This document shows positions 53,982-63,702 of a stretch of 64,000 nt of DNA, one piece after another; the stretch's first letter is position 1, and each line of letters begins with the position of its first letter. Source of the DNA: CAHJXF01 sp038254545. Its GTDB lineage: Bacteria > Pseudomonadota > Gammaproteobacteria > Burkholderiales > Burkholderiaceae_D. The DNA is taken from the NCBI GenBank assembly GCA_038254545.1, contig JBBSGB010000001.1, positions 62,001 to 126,000 on the forward strand, written 5' to 3'. The translations under genes and the position numbers were made by a program. The notes beneath the pieces are model-generated. The model was not told where the DNA came from and made no database searches. It saw nothing but the letters and a program-made list of their open reading frames with translations.

Positions 53982-55250
53982 ATGAAAATTCTCGTTCTGG
54001 GCGCCGGCATACTCGGCGCCACATCCGCCTGGTTCCTGCGTCGCGACGGACACGACGTCACCGTCATCGATCGTCAACCCGGCGCCGGTCTCGAAACCAG
54101 CTACGCAAACGGTTCGCAGATTTCGGTGTCGTTCGCCGAACCCTGGGCAACGCCCGGCGCACCGCTGAAGATCCTCAAGTGGCTCGGTAAGGAGGACTCG
54201 CCGCTCCTGTTTCGCCTGAACGCCGATCCGCATCAATGGTGGTGGGGTCTGGCCTTCCTCGCAAACTGCACGCCTGCGCGCACGCGATTCAACACCATCC
54301 AGCTCACCAATCTCGGCCTCTACAGCCGTAAGACGCTGATCGCGATGCGCAGGGAAACCGGGATCCGGTACGACGCGCTCGAGCGCGGCATCCTTCACCT
54401 CTATGAAAGCGAATCCGAATACGAAGCCGCGCGGCCGGGACTCGAGCTGATGCGCGAGTTCGGATGCACGATGAACTTCCTCGATCCCGACGAAATCGTG
54501 AAGCTCGAGCCCGCGCTGGCGTCGTTTCGCACCCGCCTGGTGGGCGGCGCGCACGCGCCCGAAGACGAATCGGGCGATGCCTTCAAGTTCACACAGGAAC
54601 TGTCGGCGATGGCCGCTTCAAAAGGAGTCGAATTTCGCTACGACACGCAGGTGTTGTCATTGCAGCAACAAGGCGGGCGCATCACCGGCGTGGTGGTCAA
54701 GAACGGCCAGCTCAACGGACCGGGTGCCGAAGAAACCCTCAGGGCCGACGGTTATGTGATGTGCATGGGCTCGTGGTCAGCGCCGATGCTGCGCGGCGTC
54801 GGCGTCCCGACCCTGATCTACCCGGCGAAGGGCTACTCGGCGACGCTGCCGATCAAGCCCGGCGCGCTCGCCAACACCGTGAGCCTCACCGATCATCAAT
54901 TGAAGATCGTTTTTTCGCGCCTGGGCGATCGGATTCGCGTCGCGGGCACTGCGGAGTTGTCTGGATACGGAACCGAATTGAATCGCGTACGTTGCGAAGC
55001 GCTCACGCGGCGTGCGGAAGAAATTTTTCCCGGCGTCCTCGATATCGAGAAGGTCGAGTACTGGGCGGGTCTGAGACCCGCGACACCGTCGAACGTGCCC
55101 TACATCGGCCGCAGCAAGCTCGGCAACCTGTGGTTGAACACCGGCCATGGCACTTTGGGATGGACCCATGGCGCCGGTTCGGGCCTGGCAATCGCCGATT
55201 TGATCGGAGGCCGCAAGCCCGACGTCGACTTCGCGTTCTGCGGACGCTGA
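53982..55250 (+). CDS. dadA: D-amino acid dehydrogenase small subunit
   Basis: FAD-dependent oxidation of D-amino acids feeding the respiratory chain. 422 residues. MKILVLGAGILGATSAWFL is the FAD motif. RPATPSNVPYIGRS and LNTGHGTLGWTHGAGSG give the C-terminal FAD contacts. Located away from the alanine racemase gene. It converges with the FecR-like protein gene. Confidence 0.95.
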   Translation: MKILVLGAGILGATSAWFLRRDGHDVTVIDRQPGAGLETSYANGSQISVSFAEPWATPGAPLKILKWLGKEDSPLLFRLNADPHQWWWGLAFLANCTPARTRFNTIQLTNLGLYSRKTLIAMRRETGIRYDALERGILHLYESESEYEAARPGLELMREFGCTMNFLDPDEIVKLEPALASFRTRLVGGAHAPEDESGDAFKFTQELSAMAASKGVEFRYDTQVLSLQQQGGRITGVVVKNGQLNGPGAEETLRADGYVMCMGSWSAPMLRGVGVPTLIYPAKGYSATLPIKPGALANTVSLTDHQLKIVFSRLGDRIRVAGTAELSGYGTELNRVRCEALTRRAEEIFPGVLDIEKVEYWAGLRPATPSNVPYIGRSKLGNLWLNTGHGTLGWTHGAGSGLAIADLIGGRKPDVDFAFCGR

Positions 55251-55276
55251 CGCGCGCCCACGGCTGAACGCGCGAA

Positions 55277-55307
55277 GCTTCAGGCCCGAATCATTCAGAC
55301 CTGAAGC
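55277..55307. terminator. Hairpin between convergent dadA and the FecR-like gene
   Basis: GCTTCAGG pairs with CCTGAAGC around a 15-nt loop. No T-run on either side, so any terminator role is uncertain. Confidence 0.35.
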
Positions 55308-55317
55308 ATCGAGCCTA

Positions 55318-57564
55318 TCAACGCTCCTGATTGACGCGGTTCGGACCTTCGCGTCCCGGACCTTCGCGCCCAGGACCCTCACGTCCCGGCCCGCGCTCAG
55401 GAATCCGCGCTTCGGCTTGCGGAGCCCGCGGCGCCTCGATGCGCTGCGGCGGGGGAGCAGCGACGACGGGTGCGGGCGGTGGAGCGGGTGCGATCGGCGC
55501 GACCTGTTGCGGACGCTCGACCGGCTGCGGCCTCGGCTGGATGTTGCGCATCTCGCGCTCGGGTCGGCCGAGACGCGGCGCCGGGGCTTCGACGGCCGGT
55601 AGCGCCTGTTGCGGTCTCTGGATCTGCGGCTGCGCCGGGGCCGCTGGGGCGATGCGCGCCTCGCCTTCCGCACCCCGCTCGTTGAACCGTTCACCCCCGC
55701 GCTCCCCTCGATTGTTGGGTTGCACTCTCGGCTGGAACCGAGGCTGGGTCGCGACCACACCCTGGCCTTCGACACCCGGCTGCGGAACGGCTTGCTGCAT
55801 CGGTCGTGCGTTCGCGTTGAAGCTCGGTGCATTGGGGCTGTGCTGGACCTGGGCCGGACGATCCGGCTGGCCTGGTACAGCCGGCCCCTGGAACGGCTGG
55901 ACGTTCGCCGCGGTGTTGCGCTCGTTCGCCCGCTCTGCGTCCTGCATGCGGCGATAGTTGGGAGGCAAGGCATTGCGCTCGCGCGCCTGCCGTTGCTGCG
56001 CTTCCTGGACCTGCTGAACTTGTTGTGCCTGTTGTGCCTGTTGTGCTTGCGGCGCCTGCTGTGCTTGTTGTGCTTGTTGTACCTGCAGCGCCTGCGGCGC
56101 TCGCTGTACCTGTTGCTGCTGCGGTGCCTGCGTCTGCGGTTGCTGCGGATTCCTGATCTCGGCGCGGGCGCGGCCACCTTCGAAAGGCCGCGCGGCGAAT
56201 TCGCGCGGCGAGCGGAATTCGGGACGCCCGATCCCTTCGCCTGCACGCGGGCCGCTGCGGATGGCGGCCGGTATCGCCTCCGGCCGCGGCAGCGCCGCGA
56301 CGTTGACCGGCGCAGCGCGCGCCACCAGGTCGCGCGGTGCGGCCATCGCCACGCGCGAGATCGAACGCTGGCTCGCGAATGCGTCCGTCGGCGCCACCGT
56401 GCCGCCGTGAAAACGGTTCCAATCATGGCCGTCGCGTTCACGCGCAAAGCGAGCCGGGGGATTGACGATCGTGATGTTGTTGACCTGCCGGATATAGGTC
56501 ACGTTGTTGGTGTAATGCGGCGAATAGCGTTGCCACGGCGCGAGCGGATACCAGCCCACCGCCGCCGCGCTACCAACCGAGAACGAAGCCGAGAACCCGG
56601 ACCCGCCATAGAAGCCCACCAGCGCCGGTGCATACACCGGTCGCGCGACATACGCGCCGGGGCACCAACCCCAGCGGCTGCCGACCTGTACCCAGCGACC
56701 GTAGTGGAAAGGCGCGAAGCCCCACGGCGCATCGTCGATCCATGTGTAGCCCCAAGGCGCGACATAGGCCCAGCGGCCGTAGCGATAAGGCACCCAGTCG
56801 GCCTGCACGTGCGTGGTCGGGTACCACACCGGACCATAGTCCGCTTCGGTCGCCCAACGGCCGTTGGCATCGAGGTCTTCGTACCCGGTCATCCGCGGGG
56901 ACACGTAGCGCGACGCCTGGCCATCGCGAAAGCGCGTCTCGCGCGCCACCACCCAGTCATCGAGCGGCACCGGAACGGATGCGGTCGATCGAAAGCTGGC
57001 CTGCGCGTCGGGATTCGACGGATCGCTGGCTGCGCGCAACGCGCTGCCGGCGTTCACGAGCATCGGACCATTGGCGGTCTGCACGCTCGCCTGCCCCGCG
57101 AACACCGTCACGCCACTGCTGTCCTCGAGCGCATCGATGCGATAGCGGCCCGGTTTCAGAAGTGCGAAGTCGCCGCCCGGCGCTGCGATGTTGTACTCGT
57201 CGTTCGCATCCAGGCGATGGATGCGCATCGACACGCGACCGCGCACGACGTTGGCGTTGAAGGTGTTGTCGTCGAGCTGCTGGATGTCGACCTGCGAGCC
57301 CGCATCCATCGCGAGGGTGGTCGAGCCGACGGTGATTTCCGCGCGACCCGCGTCGCCCACGAAGACCGAATTGCGCGACGTGATCGGCTGGTTCACATAG
57401 GCCACCTTCCACTCGGGATCGGTTTCCGAATAGGCCTGCACATCGCCTTGCACATAAGCGATGCGACCCACGCGACCCGGCACGTCCGCGAACGCACCGA
57501 CGCTGATGCTGCACGCGGCAACCGCGGCTAGGGCACCCAACACAATCCGTGCGAATGACTTCAT
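55318..57564 (-). CDS. DUF6600/FecR-domain secreted protein with Gln/Pro-rich tail
   Basis: 748 residues. The signal peptide ends CSISVGAFA. Residues ~27-170 form a FecR-like beta domain (VGRIAYVQGDVQAYSE; ITSRNSVFVGDAGRAEI). Residues ~215-350 are Trp/Tyr/Gly-rich with repeated PYRYGRWAYVAPWGYTW and PFHYGRWVQVGSRWGW blocks, as in DUF6600. From about residue 440 the protein is low-complexity: Gln/Ala repeats, Pro-rich stretches and three GREGP units at the end. Surface or periplasmic location is inferred. Function unknown. Confidence 0.85.
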   Translation of the reverse strand: MKSFARIVLGALAAVAACSISVGAFADVPGRVGRIAYVQGDVQAYSETDPEWKVAYVNQPITSRNSVFVGDAGRAEITVGSTTLAMDAGSQVDIQQLDDNTFNANVVRGRVSMRIHRLDANDEYNIAAPGGDFALLKPGRYRIDALEDSSGVTVFAGQASVQTANGPMLVNAGSALRAASDPSNPDAQASFRSTASVPVPLDDWVVARETRFRDGQASRYVSPRMTGYEDLDANGRWATEADYGPVWYPTTHVQADWVPYRYGRWAYVAPWGYTWIDDAPWGFAPFHYGRWVQVGSRWGWCPGAYVARPVYAPALVGFYGGSGFSASFSVGSAAAVGWYPLAPWQRYSPHYTNNVTYIRQVNNITIVNPPARFARERDGHDWNRFHGGTVAPTDAFASQRSISRVAMAAPRDLVARAAPVNVAALPRPEAIPAAIRSGPRAGEGIGRPEFRSPREFAARPFEGGRARAEIRNPQQPQTQAPQQQQVQRAPQALQVQQAQQAQQAPQAQQAQQAQQVQQVQEAQQRQARERNALPPNYRRMQDAERANERNTAANVQPFQGPAVPGQPDRPAQVQHSPNAPSFNANARPMQQAVPQPGVEGQGVVATQPRFQPRVQPNNRGERGGERFNERGAEGEARIAPAAPAQPQIQRPQQALPAVEAPAPRLGRPEREMRNIQPRPQPVERPQQVAPIAPAPPPAPVVAAPPPQRIEAPRAPQAEARIPERGPGREGPGREGPGREGPNRVNQER
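56004..56100. repeat. Gln/Ala-coding microrepeat in the FecR-like gene
   Basis: Runs of nine-base units like TTGTTGTGC encode (QQA)n on the minus strand. The tract is prone to length change in frame. Confidence 0.7.
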
Positions 57565-57697
57565 GGCGAGCTCTGGTGGATGTCGATGCAGTTGGAACGA
57601 GGTCGGGTGCAGAAAGTTGACCGATGTTACCAACCGAAACAAAACGGCCTGCTTCAATACCCTCTCGGCAGGTGGCCAAGTGCGACGACGCCCGCGT

Positions 57698-59305
57698 TCA
57701 ACGCCGCTTGCCGAGGATCGAGCCCAGAACCCCGCGCGCAATTTCGCGAGCCACCGATGAACCCAGCGTGCGCGCCGCGCTGCGTGCCATCGAGTCGACC
57801 ATGCCCTCGTGCCGCCCACCGCGCGGGCCTGTGGTGCCGAACAGCACCCCGCCGATGTTTCCCCACATCCCGCCGCTTTCGGCGCCCGCCGGCGCGCCCG
57901 CAGGTGGAACCGGCAATGTGGGCGTGCGGACGGTCGCCGATGCGGTCGCCGATGCCGCGGCGTTCGATCCACCGCCCGACGAGGACGCTGGGGTAGTCGC
58001 AGCCTGTGCGACCCTCCCCTTGATGATCTCGTAGGCGGACTCGCGATCGAGCAACTTTTCATAGACACCCGCAACGATCGACGCCTCGATGATCGCGCGG
58101 CGCTCGGCATCGTCGATCGCGCCGATCTGCCCACCTGGCGGCATGACCAGGGCGCGCATCGTCGGTTGCGGCCTGCCCTTCTCGTCGAGGAAGGACACGA
58201 GCGCCTCACCCACGCCGAGTTCGGTGATCGCCGCTTCGATATCGAGCCCGGGGTTGGGACGCATGGTCGTCGCGGCCGCCTTCACCGCCTTCTGGTCGCG
58301 CGGCGTGAACGCGCGCAGCGCGTGCTGCACGCGATCGCCGAGTTGACCGAGCACGGTGTCGGGCACGTCCAGCGGATTCTGCGTGACGAAATAGACCCCC
58401 ACGCCTTTCGAGCGAATCAAGCGCACCACCTGTTCGATCTTGTCGAGCAGGGACTTGGGCGCGTCGGTGAAGAGCAGGTGCGCTTCGTCGAAGAAGAAGA
58501 CGAGCTTGGGCTTCTCGGGGTCGCCGATCTCGGGCATTTTCTCGAACAGCTCCGACATCAGCCACAGCAGAAAGCTCGCATACAGCTTGGGCGCGTTCAT
58601 CAACTTGTCGGCAACCAAGATGTTGACGATACCGTGTCCGTTCTGATCGGTCTGGATCAGGTCGTCGAGGTTGAGCATCGGCTCGCCGAAGAACTTGTCG
58701 GCGCCCTGGCTCTCGAGCGAGAGCAAGCCGCGCTGGATCGCGCCGACCGAAGCCGCTGATATGTTGCCGTACTGCGTCTGGAAACTGGTTGCGTTGTCGG
58801 CCACGTATTGCAGCATCGCGCGCAGGTCCTTCGCGTCAAGCAGCAACAGGCCGTTGTCATCGGCGATCCTGAAGACGATGTTGAGCACGCCCTCCTGCGT
58901 GTCGTTGAGGTTGAGCATGCGCGCGAGCAAGAGCGGGCCCATGTCTGACACGGTCGCTCGCAACGGGTGGCCCTTCTCGCCGAACACGTCCCAGAAGGTG
59001 ACCGTGCATCCATCGAACGCGGGAGGATCGAGCTTGAGGCTTTTGAGGCGCGCATCGAATTTTGGCGTCAATTGCCCGGCCTTCGCGATCCCCGACAAGT
59101 CGCCCTTCACATCGGCTGCGAACACCGGCACGCCGATCTTCGAGAAGCGCTCGGCCAGCAATTGCAGGGTCACGGTCTTGCCGGTGCCGGTCGCGCCGGT
59201 GATCAGGCCGTGCCGATTGGCGAGCGCGGGCAGGATGGCGCAGGACGCGCCTGAATCGGATGCGGCCGCGTCTTCGGCAACCGCGATCGGTAGCGCTTCG
59301 AGCAT
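57698..59305 (-). CDS. yjgR: HerA-like ATPase (DUF853, YjgR family)
   Basis: 535 residues. Walker A GATGTGKT is near residue 37 and Walker B KLVFFFDEAHLLF in the middle. The HerA/FtsK-like ATPase core is followed by a Ser/Ala/Gly-rich linker and a small C-terminal domain ending LGSILGKRR. The function is unproven; the family is thought to act on DNA or protein assemblies. It starts 89 bp from the divergent yebC. Confidence 0.92.
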   Translation of the reverse strand: MLEALPIAVAEDAAASDSGASCAILPALANRHGLITGATGTGKTVTLQLLAERFSKIGVPVFAADVKGDLSGIAKAGQLTPKFDARLKSLKLDPPAFDGCTVTFWDVFGEKGHPLRATVSDMGPLLLARMLNLNDTQEGVLNIVFRIADDNGLLLLDAKDLRAMLQYVADNATSFQTQYGNISAASVGAIQRGLLSLESQGADKFFGEPMLNLDDLIQTDQNGHGIVNILVADKLMNAPKLYASFLLWLMSELFEKMPEIGDPEKPKLVFFFDEAHLLFTDAPKSLLDKIEQVVRLIRSKGVGVYFVTQNPLDVPDTVLGQLGDRVQHALRAFTPRDQKAVKAAATTMRPNPGLDIEAAITELGVGEALVSFLDEKGRPQPTMRALVMPPGGQIGAIDDAERRAIIEASIVAGVYEKLLDRESAYEIIKGRVAQAATTPASSSGGGSNAAASATASATVRTPTLPVPPAGAPAGAESGGMWGNIGGVLFGTTGPRGGRHEGMVDSMARSAARTLGSSVAREIARGVLGSILGKRR

Positions 59306-59394
59306 GGTGATGAGTCCTTGAGGGGGTCGAAGACAGGAGGCCGCATGATAAAATCGCGCCGCTCTCGAGGCCCCGATTCTAAAGGCAGCATCAC

Positions 59395-60120
59395 ATGGCA
59401 GGACATTCCAAGTGGGCCAACATCCAGCACCGCAAGGGTCGCCAGGATGAAAAACGCGGGCGCATCTGGACTCGGCTGATCAAGGAAATCGCGGTGGCCG
59501 CGCGACTGGGCGGCGGCGACTCCGGAACCAATCCGCGACTGCGACTGGCGATCGACAAGGCCAAGGAGCAGAACATGCCGGCCGACAACATCAAGCGCGC
59601 GGTTGAGCGCGGGTCGGGCACGCTCGACGGCGTGCACTATGAAGAAATCCGCTACGAGGGCTACGGCATCCACGGCGCGGCGGTCATCGTCGATTGCATG
59701 ACCGACAACAAGACGCGAACGGTCGCGGACGTGCGCCACGCGTTTTCAAAGTTCGGTGGCAACCTCGGCACCGATGGCTCGGTCGCATTCCTCTTCAAGC
59801 ATTGCGGCCAGTTCCTGTTCGCGCCCGGGACGTCCGAAGACAAGGTGATGGAGATCGCGCTGGACGCGGGCGCCGACGATGTCCTCTCTGACGACGAAGG
59901 CGGCCTCGAAGTCACGTGCGAGCCGCACGACTACGCAAAGGTCAAGGACGCGTTCGACAAGTTGGGGGTAAAGCCCGATGTCGCAGAGATCGTCATGAAG
60001 CCGTTGAACGAAGTCGACTTCGGCGGCGACGATGCGGTGAAGATGCAGAAGCTCATCGATGCGCTGGAAAGCCTCGACGATGTGCAGGAGGTGTACACCT
60101 CCGCCGTGATCTCGATTTGA
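59395..60120 (+). CDS. yebC: YebC/PmpR family protein
   Basis: 241 residues beginning MAGHSKWANIQHRKGRQD, the family signature. Described as a transcriptional regulator and, more recently, as a translation factor aiding proline-rich stretches. All three domains are present, including the acidic LDAGADDVLSDDEG. It is 7 bp before purD. Confidence 0.97.
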   Translation: MAGHSKWANIQHRKGRQDEKRGRIWTRLIKEIAVAARLGGGDSGTNPRLRLAIDKAKEQNMPADNIKRAVERGSGTLDGVHYEEIRYEGYGIHGAAVIVDCMTDNKTRTVADVRHAFSKFGGNLGTDGSVAFLFKHCGQFLFAPGTSEDKVMEIALDAGADDVLSDDEGGLEVTCEPHDYAKVKDAFDKLGVKPDVAEIVMKPLNEVDFGGDDAVKMQKLIDALESLDDVQEVYTSAVISI

Positions 60121-60127
60121 ACGCGCC

Positions 60128-61420
60128 GTGAAAGTCCTCGTCGTCGGTTCCGGCGGCCGTGAACACGCCCTCGCGTGGAAGCTCGCGCAATCGCCCAAGG
60201 TGCAGCGCGTGTATGTCGCGCCGGGCAACGGCGGCACCGCGCTCGACCGCCGCATGATGAACTTCCCGACCAGCGACCCGCGCGTCTTGGCGGCATTCGT
60301 CGAACGCGAGAAGATCCAGTTGACCGTGGTCGGCCCCGATGCCGCGCTCGCCGACGGCATCGTCGATCTGTTCGATGCGGCGAAGCTGCGCATCTTCGGC
60401 CCGACCCGCGCGGCAGCCGAGCTCGAATGGTCGAAGGACTACGCCAAGGCGTTCATGCAACGCCACGACATTCCCACCGCGCCCTATCGCAGCTTCACCG
60501 ATGCCGATGCCGCGCACGCGCATGTCGATGCCGAGTTCGCCACGCGGCCGACGACGCCGGTGGTCTTCAAGGCCGACGGCCTGGCCGCGGGCAAGGGTGT
60601 GGTGGTCGCGGCCGACGCCGACGAAGCGCATCGCGCGATCGATCGCTGGCTTCCGCGCGGCGCGCAGGCACTTGCGCAACCTCCACGCGTGGTGATCGAA
60701 GGCTTTCTCGAAGGCGAAGAGGCGAGCTTCTTTCTGGTCTGCGACGGCCGCACCGCCTTGCCCTTCGCAACCGCGCAGGACCACAAGCGCCTGCTCGACG
60801 GCGACCTCGGACCGAACACCGGCGGCATGGGCGCGTATTCACCGGCGCCTGTCGTGTCCCCCACGATTCACGCCAAGGTGCTCCAGCAGATCGTGCGGCC
60901 GACGATGGCCGGCATGGCTGCCGAAGGCCGTCCCTTCGTGGGATTCCTCTACGTGGGCCTGATGATCGATGGCGACGGGCAACCACGCGTCGTCGAATTC
61001 AACGCGCGCATGGGCGACCCCGAGGCGCAGGCGATCTTGGTGCGCATGAAGTCCGACCTCGTGTCGGTGATCGACGCGGCCTTGAACGGCAAGCTCGAGG
61101 ACATCGAGATCGAGTGGGATCGACGCACCGCATTGACGGTCGTGCTTGCGTCCGATGGCTATCCGGATGCGCCCAGGACCGGCGACGTCATCAACGGTCT
61201 GCCCAGGGACGAGAGCGAAGACGCGATCGTCTTTCACGCGGGCACCGCCAAACGTGACGGCAAGCTCGTGACAAGCGGCGGACGCGTGCTCGGCGTCACC
61301 GCGCTGGGCGATAGCGTTCGCATGGCGCAGAAACGCGCGTATGAAATCGCCGACGCGATCCACTTTCCCGGCGTGCAGTATCGACGCGACATCGGCTGGC
61401 GTGCGATTGCGCGGCGCTGA
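60128..61420 (+). CDS. purD: Phosphoribosylamine-glycine ligase
   Basis: Second step of purine synthesis, ATP-grasp fold. 430 residues from a GTG start. VLVVGSGGREHALAWKLAQ opens the protein, LLDGDLGPNTGGMGAYSP is the ATP-grasp signature and EFNARMGDPEAQ the metal site. The chain continues to LPRDESEDAIVFHAGT and TALGDSVRMAQKRAYE. Followed by hemF 76 bp later. Confidence 0.97.
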   Translation: MKVLVVGSGGREHALAWKLAQSPKVQRVYVAPGNGGTALDRRMMNFPTSDPRVLAAFVEREKIQLTVVGPDAALADGIVDLFDAAKLRIFGPTRAAAELEWSKDYAKAFMQRHDIPTAPYRSFTDADAAHAHVDAEFATRPTTPVVFKADGLAAGKGVVVAADADEAHRAIDRWLPRGAQALAQPPRVVIEGFLEGEEASFFLVCDGRTALPFATAQDHKRLLDGDLGPNTGGMGAYSPAPVVSPTIHAKVLQQIVRPTMAGMAAEGRPFVGFLYVGLMIDGDGQPRVVEFNARMGDPEAQAILVRMKSDLVSVIDAALNGKLEDIEIEWDRRTALTVVLASDGYPDAPRTGDVINGLPRDESEDAIVFHAGTAKRDGKLVTSGGRVLGVTALGDSVRMAQKRAYEIADAIHFPGVQYRRDIGWRAIARR

Positions 61421-61496
61421 AGGTGACGATGTCGTGGAGTATGGAATCGACTGCGACATCATGCGCGGCAACGCGCGCGGTGCTTCAATCATCGCC

Positions 61497-62420
61497 GTGA
61501 TCGACGTCGCGTCCGTCAAGGACTATCTGCTCGCCTTGCAAGCGCGCATCGTCGCCGCGCTCGAGCGGGTCGACGGTGGAAACTTCCTGCGCGACGATTG
61601 GATGAAGGCAGCGGGAGAACCGCTGGGCGGTCACGGCATCACCTGCGTGCTCGAGGACGGCAAGGTGTTCGAGCGCGCGGGAGTCGGCTTCTCGCATGTG
61701 AGCGGCTCGACCCTGCCGCCGTCGGCGACGCATGCGCGCCCCGAACTCGCGGGCCGCGGCTTCGATGCGGTGGGCGTGTCGCTGGTGCTGCATCCGCGCA
61801 ATCCGTTTGCGCCGACAGTGCACATGAATGTGCGGTTCTTTGTCGCGCGACCGCCAGATGCAAACGCGAACGATGCTGATGTATGGTGGATCGGCGGGGG
61901 CATGGACCTCACGCCCACGTACGGCTTCGACGACGACGCAATCCACTTTCATCGCCACTGCCGCGATGCGCTCGAACCGTTCGGCGCGCACCTCCATCCC
62001 GAGTTCAAGGCGTGGTGCGATCGCTATTTCTTTCTGAAGCATCGCAACGAGATGCGCGGCGTCGGCGGCATCTTCTTCGACGACTTCAACGCTCTCGGTT
62101 TCGAGCAGAGCTTCGCGATGCTGCGCGCCGTGGGCGATACCTTCCTGCCCGCCTACCTGCCCATCCTCGAGCGGCGTATGCACGCGCCCTACGGCGAGCG
62201 CGAACGCGCGTGGCAGGCGTTGCGGCGCGGTCGCTATGTCGAGTTCAACCTGGTGTTCGATCGCGGCACGTTGTTCGGCTTGCAGTCGGGCGGCCGTACG
62301 GAATCGATCCTGATGTCGATGCCGCCGATCGCGTCCTGGCGCTACGACGCGAGGCCCGACCCCGACAGTGCCGAGGCGACCCTGGCGATGCGTTACCTCG
62401 CGCCGCGCGACTGGGTCTGA
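61497..62420 (+). CDS. hemF: Oxygen-dependent coproporphyrinogen III oxidase
   Basis: Aerobic decarboxylation of coproporphyrinogen III in haem synthesis. 307 residues. GGGMDLTPTYGFDDDA, WCDRYFFLKHRNEMRGVGGIFFDD (cut: WCDRYFFLKHR and GVGGIFFDDF) and FNLVFDRGTLFGLQ are the family motifs. The GTG at 61497 aligns with the E. coli N-terminus; ATG 61461 is possible. The last base of its stop is the first base of the nadD ATG. Confidence 0.95.
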   Translation: MIDVASVKDYLLALQARIVAALERVDGGNFLRDDWMKAAGEPLGGHGITCVLEDGKVFERAGVGFSHVSGSTLPPSATHARPELAGRGFDAVGVSLVLHPRNPFAPTVHMNVRFFVARPPDANANDADVWWIGGGMDLTPTYGFDDDAIHFHRHCRDALEPFGAHLHPEFKAWCDRYFFLKHRNEMRGVGGIFFDDFNALGFEQSFAMLRAVGDTFLPAYLPILERRMHAPYGERERAWQALRRGRYVEFNLVFDRGTLFGLQSGGRTESILMSMPPIASWRYDARPDPDSAEATLAMRYLAPRDWV

Positions 62421-63085
62421 TGCGCACCATCGGCCTCCTGGGCGGCAGCTTCGATCCGCTGCACACCGCGCATCTCGCGATGGCCGACGCGTTCGCCGTC
62501 GCGCTTCGCCTCGACGAGATCCGCTTCGTGCCCGCCTCGCAGCCGTGGCAGAAGCACGGCCTCTTCGCATCGGGCGAAGAGCGCGAGGCGATGCTCGAAG
62601 CCGCGCTCGCGCATCATCGCGCACCGCACGGGCATTACGTGATCGACACGCGCGAACTGCGGCGTGCGGGCAAGACCTATACGATTGCCACGCTCGAGGA
62701 ATTGCGCCGCGAAGTCGGCGCCGCGGTCTCGCTGATCTTTCTGTTCGGCGCCGACCAATTGGTGCATCTGGACACCTGGAAAGACTGGCGCAGGCTCTGG
62801 GACCATGCGCATCTCGCTGCGGCCACGCGTCCGGGCTTCGATGTATTGAGCATGTCCGCCGAGGTAGCTCGCGAGTGGTCGAGTCGGCGCGGCGACGTGG
62901 AAGCTCTGCATACGCAGCCATCGGGCCGCAGTTACCTGCTGGACGATTTCGCACACGACGTCTCGGCCACCGACATCCGCGCCACGCTAGTCGCGGGCGA
63001 CGCATCGGCGATCGCCGCATCGAGCCGTCTGGTTCCATCCGCCGTTCTCGACTATATTCGAGCCAACCATCTGTATCGGAGTTGA
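62420..63085 (+). CDS. nadD: Nicotinate-nucleotide adenylyltransferase
   Basis: NAD synthesis step converting NaMN to NaAD. 221 residues. MRTIGLLGGSFDPLHTAHL carries the HxxH nucleotidyltransferase motif and ISATDIRATL-like VSATDIRATLVAG the C-terminal one. It overlaps hemF by 1 nt and abuts rsfS. Confidence 0.97.
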   Translation: MRTIGLLGGSFDPLHTAHLAMADAFAVALRLDEIRFVPASQPWQKHGLFASGEEREAMLEAALAHHRAPHGHYVIDTRELRRAGKTYTIATLEELRREVGAAVSLIFLFGADQLVHLDTWKDWRRLWDHAHLAAATRPGFDVLSMSAEVAREWSSRRGDVEALHTQPSGRSYLLDDFAHDVSATDIRATLVAGDASAIAASSRLVPSAVLDYIRANHLYRS

Positions 63086-63682
63086 ATGGATATCCGCAAA
63101 CTGCAGCGCGTCATCGTCGATGCGCTCGAAGACGTGAAGGGCGCGGACATCCGCGTATTCAACAGCACCGGCCTCACACAACTGTTCGACCGCGTGATCA
63201 TCGCCAGCGGCACGTCGAATCGGCAGACCCGGGCGCTCGCCGCGTCGGTGCGCGACAAGGTCAAGAGCGCGGGCGGCCAGGTCGTCAGCGTCGAAGGCGA
63301 AGAGACCGGCGAATGGGTGCTGGTCGACCTGGGCGACGCGATCGTCCACATCATGCAGCCGACCATTCGCACCTACTACAACCTCGAAGAGTTGTGGGGC
63401 GTGAAGCCCGTATCGATGAAGTCGCACGACGAGAGCGCAACGGCCAGCCCGCGCGATATTGCACACGCGGCGCCCGTGAAGAAAGCGGCCGGGACCGCCG
63501 GCAAAACCGCGGGCGCCGGCGCCAAGACGGCACGAACCACGACTGCGCGCAAGTCCGTAGCGAAGACCGCAACGAAGACTGCCGCGAAGACGAGATCCGT
63601 GCCGAAGGCTGCTGCGAAATCGGCCGCAAGGCCCGCTGCCAAAGCGCCGGGCGCTGCGCGGCGGCGCACGGCTTCCAGGTAG
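63086..63682 (+). CDS. rsfS: Ribosomal silencing factor RsfS with a Lys/Ala-rich tail
   Basis: Binds uL14 and blocks subunit joining when nutrients are short. Residues 1-110 are a normal RsfS domain (FDRVIIASGTSNRQTRALA; VHIMQPTIRTYYNLEELW). The remaining ~70 residues are a histone H1-like Lys/Ala/Thr tail that E. coli RsfS lacks. It begins directly after the nadD stop, and rlmH follows 20 bp later. Confidence 0.95.
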   Translation: MDIRKLQRVIVDALEDVKGADIRVFNSTGLTQLFDRVIIASGTSNRQTRALAASVRDKVKSAGGQVVSVEGEETGEWVLVDLGDAIVHIMQPTIRTYYNLEELWGVKPVSMKSHDESATASPRDIAHAAPVKKAAGTAGKTAGAGAKTARTTTARKSVAKTATKTAAKTRSVPKAAAKSAARPAAKAPGAARRRTASR

Positions 63683-63702
63683 TCGGATCGCATCGCGTCG
63701 CG

